From Curtobacterium ammoniigenes NBRC 101786 (GTDB lineage: Bacteria > Actinomycetota > Actinomycetes > Actinomycetales > Microbacteriaceae): DNA of 64,000 bases. The stretch lies in contig NZ_BCSV01000005.1 in NCBI RefSeq assembly GCF_001571045.1, positions 1 to 64,000 on the forward strand. Direction: 5' to 3'. Below the pieces are notes generated by a model, which did no database searches, was not told the origin of the DNA, and saw only the letters and a list, made by a program, of their open reading frames with translations. The translations under genes and the position numbers were made by a program. Every line of letters begins with the position of its first letter. Position 1 is the first letter of the stretch. Of the stretch, positions 59,761 to 64,000 are shown one piece after another.

Positions 59761-60438
59761 ATGAACGAACCGATCCGCCTCGCCGTGTCGACCGTGATCC
59801 TCGCGCTGCATCCCGACCCGGAGACCGGCGCGCTCGTGCTGCGAACACCGCTCGTCCGGCGCCAGCGCGAACCGTTCCTCGACAGCTGGGCGCTCCCCGG
59901 TGGGTGGGTGCACCCGGATGAAAGCCTCGAAGCGTCCGCCGCGACCTCGCTCCTCGACACCACGGGCGTGCGCCCGCGATATCTGGAGCAGCTCTACGCG
60001 TTCGGCGACGTCGACCGGGCGCCGAGCAGGGTGGTGTCGATCGTGTACTGGGCGCTCGTGGGCGGGCGCGAGACCATCGCGGTTCCCGATGACTTCAACG
60101 TCCGGTGGTTCCGCGTGGACGATCGACCGCGGCTCGCGTTCGATCACGACCGCATCCTCGAATACGCACTCTGGCGGCTCCGGAACAAGGTGTCCTACTC
60201 CCGGATCGCGCAGGGCTTCCTCCCGGAGCGCTTCACTCTTGCCGAGCTGCGTGCCGCGCACGAAGCGGTGCTCGGCCGTCCACTCGACCCTGCGAACTTC
60301 CGGCGGCAGATCGCCGGAACCGACCAGGTCCTCCCGACCGACGCGATGAGCACCGGCGGCCGCCACCGCCCAGCCCGTCTGTATCGAACCAACCCCGCAC
60401 TCGGCTTTGCCGACAACGGCCCGCTCTCCCCTCGTTAG
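59761..60438 (+). CDS. nrtR: NrtR-type Nudix-related transcriptional regulator of NAD synthesis
   Basis: This 225-aa protein has an N-terminal Nudix-like domain (residues about 5-140) and a C-terminal winged helix (YSRIAQGFLPERFTLAELRAAHEAVLGRPLDPANFRRQI, then GRHRPARLYRTNP). The Nudix box position reads GGWVHPDESLEASAATSLLD: the REUXEE residues are lost, so hydrolysis is unlikely and the domain should only sense ADP-ribose, as in characterised NrtR proteins. It is first in the operon with nadA, nadB and nadC. The ATG at 59761 is 7 nt after AAGG; a GTG at 59758 is also in frame. Confidence 0.93.
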   Translation: MNEPIRLAVSTVILALHPDPETGALVLRTPLVRRQREPFLDSWALPGGWVHPDESLEASAATSLLDTTGVRPRYLEQLYAFGDVDRAPSRVVSIVYWALVGGRETIAVPDDFNVRWFRVDDRPRLAFDHDRILEYALWRLRNKVSYSRIAQGFLPERFTLAELRAAHEAVLGRPLDPANFRRQIAGTDQVLPTDAMSTGGRHRPARLYRTNPALGFADNGPLSPR

Positions 60439-60445
60439 GAGCACC

Positions 60446-61717
60446 ATGTCCGTCGCAACCACCATTGAACTCATCTCGAACGGCCGGGCCGCAGGAGGCG
60501 TGTGCACGCCGTCGCTCGCGCAGCCCACCTGGGACATCGACGCCGCCCCCGGATACGGTCCCGGCGCCTCCATGTCCGATCGGATCCCGACCGGTGCACC
60601 GCGACAAGGCGGGATTCCTGAGGAGTATCGACGTGCCTCCGCCGACGAACTGCGCGACCGTGTCATCGCCGCCAAACGGGCGCTCGGGGACCGGGTCGTG
60701 ATCCTCGGCCACTTCTACCAGCGCGACGAAGTCGTCGAGCACGCTGATTTCCTCGGCGACTCATTCCAGCTGGCCAAGGCCGCGACCACGAGGCCCGAGG
60801 CTGAGGCGATCGTGTTCTGCGGCGTGCACTTCATGGCCGAGACGGCAGACATCCTTGCGCGGCCCGATCAGCACGTGATCCTGCCGAACCTCGCCGCCGG
60901 GTGCTCGATGGCGGACATGGCCGACATCGACAGCGTCGAGGCCGCGTGGGAGCAGCTGCTCGACGTCCTCGGCCCGACGGCTCCGGATGGCAGAGCCGCC
61001 GTGATCCCGGTGACCTACATGAACTCCGCCGCCGATCTCAAGGCATTCTGCGGTCGGCACGGTGGCATCGTCTGCACCTCGTCGAACGCGCGCGAAGTGC
61101 TCGAGTGGGCGTTCGAGCGCGGTCAGCGGGTGCTGTTCTTCCCCGATCAGCACCTCGGCAGGAACACGGCGCACGCGATGGGAATCACCGACGATCGGAT
61201 GCCGCTCTGGAACCCGAACGCGGCGCTCGGCGGCAACGACGAGGACACTATCCGCGATGCGCGCGTGATCCTCTGGCACGGATTCTGCTCCGTGCATCGC
61301 CGGTTCACCGTGGACCAGATCGAGGCGGCACGCGCCGCTCATCCGGGAGTTCGTGTGATCGTCCATCCGGAATGCCCCGCCGCTGTGGTCGACGCCGCCG
61401 ACGCCGCCGGGAGCACCGACCTCATCCGCCGCACCGTCGCCGCAGCAACCGAACCGACGACCTTCGCGATCGGCACCGAGATCAACATGGTGCAGCGGCT
61501 CGCTGCCGAGTTCCCGCAGCACACGATCTTCTGCCTGGACCCGGTCGTCTGTCCGTGCTCCACGATGTACCGGATCCACCCGGGCTACCTCGCCTGGGTG
61601 CTCGAGGCGCTGGTCCGCGGCGAGGTGCTCAACGAGATCGTGGTGCCCGACGAGGTGCAAGTGGATGCCCGCGTCGCGCTCGAGCGCATGCTCGCGATGG
61701 CGCCGGCCGCCCGCTGA
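60446..61717 (+). CDS. nadA: Quinolinate synthase
   Basis: This 423-aa enzyme condenses iminoaspartate with dihydroxyacetone phosphate to quinolinate. The [4Fe-4S] cysteines are in LAAGCSMADMA (residue about 153), WHGFCSVHRRF (about 281) and VVCPCSTMYRIH. HFYQRDEVVEHADFLGDSFQLA and YMNSAADLKAFCG are family blocks. It has an N-terminal extension of about 60 residues before the first conserved block. The ATG at 60446 follows TAGGAG, only 7 nt after the nrtR stop. The next gene begins inside its stop codon. Confidence 0.96.
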   Translation: MSVATTIELISNGRAAGGVCTPSLAQPTWDIDAAPGYGPGASMSDRIPTGAPRQGGIPEEYRRASADELRDRVIAAKRALGDRVVILGHFYQRDEVVEHADFLGDSFQLAKAATTRPEAEAIVFCGVHFMAETADILARPDQHVILPNLAAGCSMADMADIDSVEAAWEQLLDVLGPTAPDGRAAVIPVTYMNSAADLKAFCGRHGGIVCTSSNAREVLEWAFERGQRVLFFPDQHLGRNTAHAMGITDDRMPLWNPNAALGGNDEDTIRDARVILWHGFCSVHRRFTVDQIEAARAAHPGVRVIVHPECPAAVVDAADAAGSTDLIRRTVAAATEPTTFAIGTEINMVQRLAAEFPQHTIFCLDPVVCPCSTMYRIHPGYLAWVLEALVRGEVLNEIVVPDEVQVDARVALERMLAMAPAAR

Positions 61718-63408
61718 TGGACGTCCTCATCGTCGGATCGGGCGTGGCCGGGTTGACCGCTGCGCTCCGTCTGGCCGGGAGGCACGACGTCACGTTGGTG
61801 ACGAAAGGTCGCCTGACCGACGGGTCGACCGGGTGGGCCCAGGGCGGCATCGCGGTCGCGCTCGGCGCGGACGACGCGCCGGCGCTGCACGCGGCGGCGA
61901 CGCTCCGCGCCGCGTCCGGTCTCGCCGACCCTGCGGCTGTCGACGTGCTGTGTGGTGACGGGCCGAACGCGATTCGTTCGCTCCTCGCACTTGGGGTCCC
62001 GTTCGACCGCTCGACGCATTCCGCGGACATCGCCCAGTTCGGCGACGACCTGGCGCGCGGTCTCGAAGCCGCGCACGACCGCCGACGCATCCTGCACGCT
62101 CGTGGCGACGCCACCGGAGCCGCACTCGAGGAGACGCTCGCCGCCGCCGTCCGCCGGTCGCCCGCCCGCATCCTCGAACGAACACATCTCGTCGACCTCA
62201 TCATCCGCGGAGGCGCCGTCGTCGGCGCGCAGCTCGTCGGAGCGGGCGGCACACCGATCGCGCAGCGTGCCGACGCCGTGATCCTCGCGTCCGGAGGAGC
62301 GGGCCGGCTCTACAGCACGACCACGAACCCAGTCGTGGCAACGGGTGACGGCCAAGCGGCGGCATGGCGCGCGGGAGCGGTGCTGACCGACCTCGAGTTC
62401 GTGCAGTTCCACCCCACGCGGCTCGCCGTGGACGGCGGCCCGCTGATCTCGGAGGCGGTCCGCGGAGAAGGGGCGCGACTCCTGGACGCATCCGGACGGC
62501 CGTTCATGGCCGCGGTGCACCCGGCTGCCGAGCTCGCGCCCCGCGACGTCGTCGCGCGCGCCATCGCGGCCGCGATCGTCGAGCGTGGCGGGCCCGTGCT
62601 GCTCGACGCGACCGCGTTGGAACGGTCCGACCCGGGCTTCTTGACGCGTCGGTTCCCGGGGCTCACCAGGGCAACGCGCGCCGCGGGCTTCGACTGGCGC
62701 GTCGAAGCGGTGCCGGTCACGCCCGCAGCGCATTACGCGATGGGCGGGGTCGCAACCGATCTCGACGGCAGGACCTCGATCCCCGGCCTGTTCGCGGCCG
62801 GCGAGGTCGCCTGCACCGGGGTCCATGGCGCGAATCGACTCGCATCGAACTCGTTGCTCGAAGGGCTCGTGTTCGCAGCGCGCGCGGCAGATGCGATCGA
62901 TCGGCCATATCCGGAGCGTGTTGCGGTGCGTGGCTCCACGACCGTCGAGGTTGTTCCTGACGCGATGCCGTCGGCGGTCGCACCGGACCGCGCCGCTTCG
63001 ATCGCGTCGGGGACGCGCCTCCCCGCCGATTCTGTGGCGAGTCCCTCGGTTCGGCAGGCAGTACAGACCGTCATGGAGGCACGGGTCGGCCTGTTGCGCG
63101 ACGAAGCCGGCCTCGCGCGCGCACTGCGCGACATCGAGGCACTGCGCGCCGATCGTTCACTCCGCAGAGGGGTCAGCGCCGTACCAGAGTCGGTCGACGC
63201 CAGCGAAACCGAGAACCTCCTCGATCTCGCGCGACTCACCATCGTGGCGGCGGCATCGCGAACGGAATCGCGCGGCGCGCACGCCCGCACGGACTGCCCC
63301 GCCACCGACCCGAATCAGGCCCGACCGCGTGCGTGGCGGCGGGTCGACGTCCAGAGCGCATCGGCCTTCCCGGCCGAGGTGCGTCGCAGCCAAGGAGCCG
63401 CAGCATGA
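61717..63408 (+). CDS. nadB: L-aspartate oxidase
   Basis: This 563-aa flavoenzyme oxidises L-aspartate to iminoaspartate for NadA. The FAD motif VLIVGSGVAGLTAALRLAG is at the N-terminus, then STGWAQGGIAVALGADD, ILASGGAGRLYSTTTNP, LEFVQFHPTRL and GGVATDLDGRTSIPGLFAAGEVACTGVHGANRLASNSLLEGLVF. The C-terminal helical domain ends with DVQSASAFPAEVRR. The ATG is inside the nadA stop (TGATG), giving tight coupling. It overlaps nadC by ATGA. Confidence 0.96.
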   Translation: MDVLIVGSGVAGLTAALRLAGRHDVTLVTKGRLTDGSTGWAQGGIAVALGADDAPALHAAATLRAASGLADPAAVDVLCGDGPNAIRSLLALGVPFDRSTHSADIAQFGDDLARGLEAAHDRRRILHARGDATGAALEETLAAAVRRSPARILERTHLVDLIIRGGAVVGAQLVGAGGTPIAQRADAVILASGGAGRLYSTTTNPVVATGDGQAAAWRAGAVLTDLEFVQFHPTRLAVDGGPLISEAVRGEGARLLDASGRPFMAAVHPAAELAPRDVVARAIAAAIVERGGPVLLDATALERSDPGFLTRRFPGLTRATRAAGFDWRVEAVPVTPAAHYAMGGVATDLDGRTSIPGLFAAGEVACTGVHGANRLASNSLLEGLVFAARAADAIDRPYPERVAVRGSTTVEVVPDAMPSAVAPDRAASIASGTRLPADSVASPSVRQAVQTVMEARVGLLRDEAGLARALRDIEALRADRSLRRGVSAVPESVDASETENLLDLARLTIVAAASRTESRGAHARTDCPATDPNQARPRAWRRVDVQSASAFPAEVRRSQGAAA

Positions 63409-64000
63409 TTCACCCGATTCCCGAGCACGCGCTCCGCGCCGTGATCGACATGGCACTCGCGGAAGACGCTCCCTGGGGTGACATCACGAGCGAGGCGTTC
63501 CTTCCGCCGAATGCGATCGCCGACGCGGAACTCCGTGCGCGCGAACCCGGCGTCCTCGCGGGCGCGACGGTCGTCGCTGCGGCGATGGCGGCGTGCGGAG
63601 CGGTGGACGTGATCGCACATGTCGAGGATGGCGAGCGGTTCGCGTCCGGAACGCTGCTCGCCACCGTTCGTGGCCCGGCGCGAGCAGTGCTTCGTGCAGA
63701 GCGCGTCGCGCTGAACCTGGTTCAACGGATGAGCGGCATCGCGACCGCAACCGCGGCCTACGTCGATGCGGTGTCCGGCACGCGGGCGAGGATCGTCGAC
63801 ACGCGGAAGACCACGCCGGGACTTCGGGCACTCGAGCGATACGCAGTCCGCTGTGGCGGTGGCTTCAACCACCGCACGTCACTCTCCGATGCCGTCCTCG
63901 CCAAGGACAACCACCTCGCGGTCCTCGCCGCGAACGGCGTCGGCATCGCGGACGCCATTCGAGCCGCCCGCGGCCAGATCGGTCACACCGTGCATCTTGA
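63405..64000 (+). CDS. nadC: Nicotinate-nucleotide pyrophosphorylase (quinolinate phosphoribosyltransferase), partial
   Basis: Only the first 198 codons lie in the window; the gene continues past the right edge. The product begins MIHPIPEHALRAVIDMALAE and has the expected blocks: DAPWGDITSEAFLPPNA, the PRPP/quinolinate site VDTRKTTPGLRALERYAVRCGGGFNHR, and LAKDNHLAVLAANG. NadC decarboxylates quinolinate and adds phosphoribosyl to give nicotinate mononucleotide. It starts with the ATG overlapping the nadB stop, behind AAGGAG. This completes nrtR-nadA-nadB-nadC. Confidence 0.96.
   Translation, partial: MIHPIPEHALRAVIDMALAEDAPWGDITSEAFLPPNAIADAELRAREPGVLAGATVVAAAMAACGAVDVIAHVEDGERFASGTLLATVRGPARAVLRAERVALNLVQRMSGIATATAAYVDAVSGTRARIVDTRKTTPGLRALERYAVRCGGGFNHRTSLSDAVLAKDNHLAVLAANGVGIADAIRAARGQIGHTVHL

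Noticed and set aside
60901-61716. Upstream extension of the nadB frame
   Set aside because: It overlaps nadA in a different frame with no NadB homology. The TGATG junction gives the start.
1-64000. tRNA, rRNA, CRISPR array, prophage, insertion sequence or integrase
   Set aside because: No cloverleaf ending in CCA, no regularly spaced repeats, and no integrase, transposase or phage structural protein was recognised.

Overview
This 64 kb window is GC-rich, densely coded chromosomal DNA from an actinomycete. An Asp23/AmaP-type envelope operon, sugar ABC importers without their own ATPase, a PIG-V type mannosyltransferase, a fused coaBC, many GTG starts and many 4-bp ATGA/GTGA junctions all point to Actinomycetota. 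I infer the family Microbacteriaceae from the overall resemblance of the proteins, but there is no rRNA or other marker here to prove it. I see no tRNA, rRNA, CRISPR array, prophage or insertion sequence.

Positions 1-11600 are a carbohydrate locus. The minus strand carries a LacI-type regulator, then rhaI, rhaEW, rhaB and the first 98 codons of an lldD-like L-lactate dehydrogenase that runs off the left edge. Together these take L-rhamnose through rhamnulose and rhamnulose-1-phosphate to dihydroxyacetone phosphate and L-lactaldehyde, then to L-lactate and pyruvate. The divergent plus-strand operon encodes a sugar-binding lipoprotein, two permeases, a ThuA protein and a Gfo/Idh/MocA oxidoreductase. 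The shared control region holds two palindromes exactly 100 bp apart and a textbook U-tract terminator between them. A third, different palindrome sits on the rhaI promoter.

Positions 11750-23040 hold a lipoprotein, an ABC exporter pair, a tautomerase-like protein, a VOC protein, an orphan LacI regulator, a six-gene Asp23/AmaP/CsbD envelope stress locus, a threonine aldolase coupled to an AraC regulator, a metallophosphoesterase and an MDR oxidoreductase. Positions 23090-34600 carry a LolA-fold exoprotein with an ABC exporter, a DinB protein, a histidine phosphatase, glpD with a divergent SorC-type regulator and paired operator-like boxes, an FAD-linked 2-hydroxyacid dehydrogenase, alanine dehydrogenase and a ClC-type channel.

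Positions 34600-46710 hold a small lipid-type group (a DECR-like SDR, a quinone oxidoreductase, and one ketoacyl synthase each of the FabF and FabH types), cysK-cysE, a secreted cell-wall protein behind a structured 326-nt leader, a marR-exporter pair, a GntR regulator, and coaBC with a DUF1810 gene. Positions 46800-59280 are mostly single metabolic genes, including an NRDE protein, a YGQPGP-repeat membrane protein, a flavin oxidoreductase, a mannosyltransferase, two drug exporters, an endo/exonuclease-phosphatase, a 2H phosphoesterase and an alditol oxidase.

Positions 59330-64000 hold acylphosphatase, divergent from the NAD synthesis operon nrtR-nadA-nadB-nadC. nadC is cut by the right edge. 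A 43-bp imperfect dyad lies directly upstream of nrtR. The genes look intact apart from the two at the window edges; no convincing frameshift was found. The strongest unexplained signals are regulatory: the control region at 6350-6470, the SorC boxes at 29150-29239, the leader at 41488-41813 and the dyad at 59708-59750.
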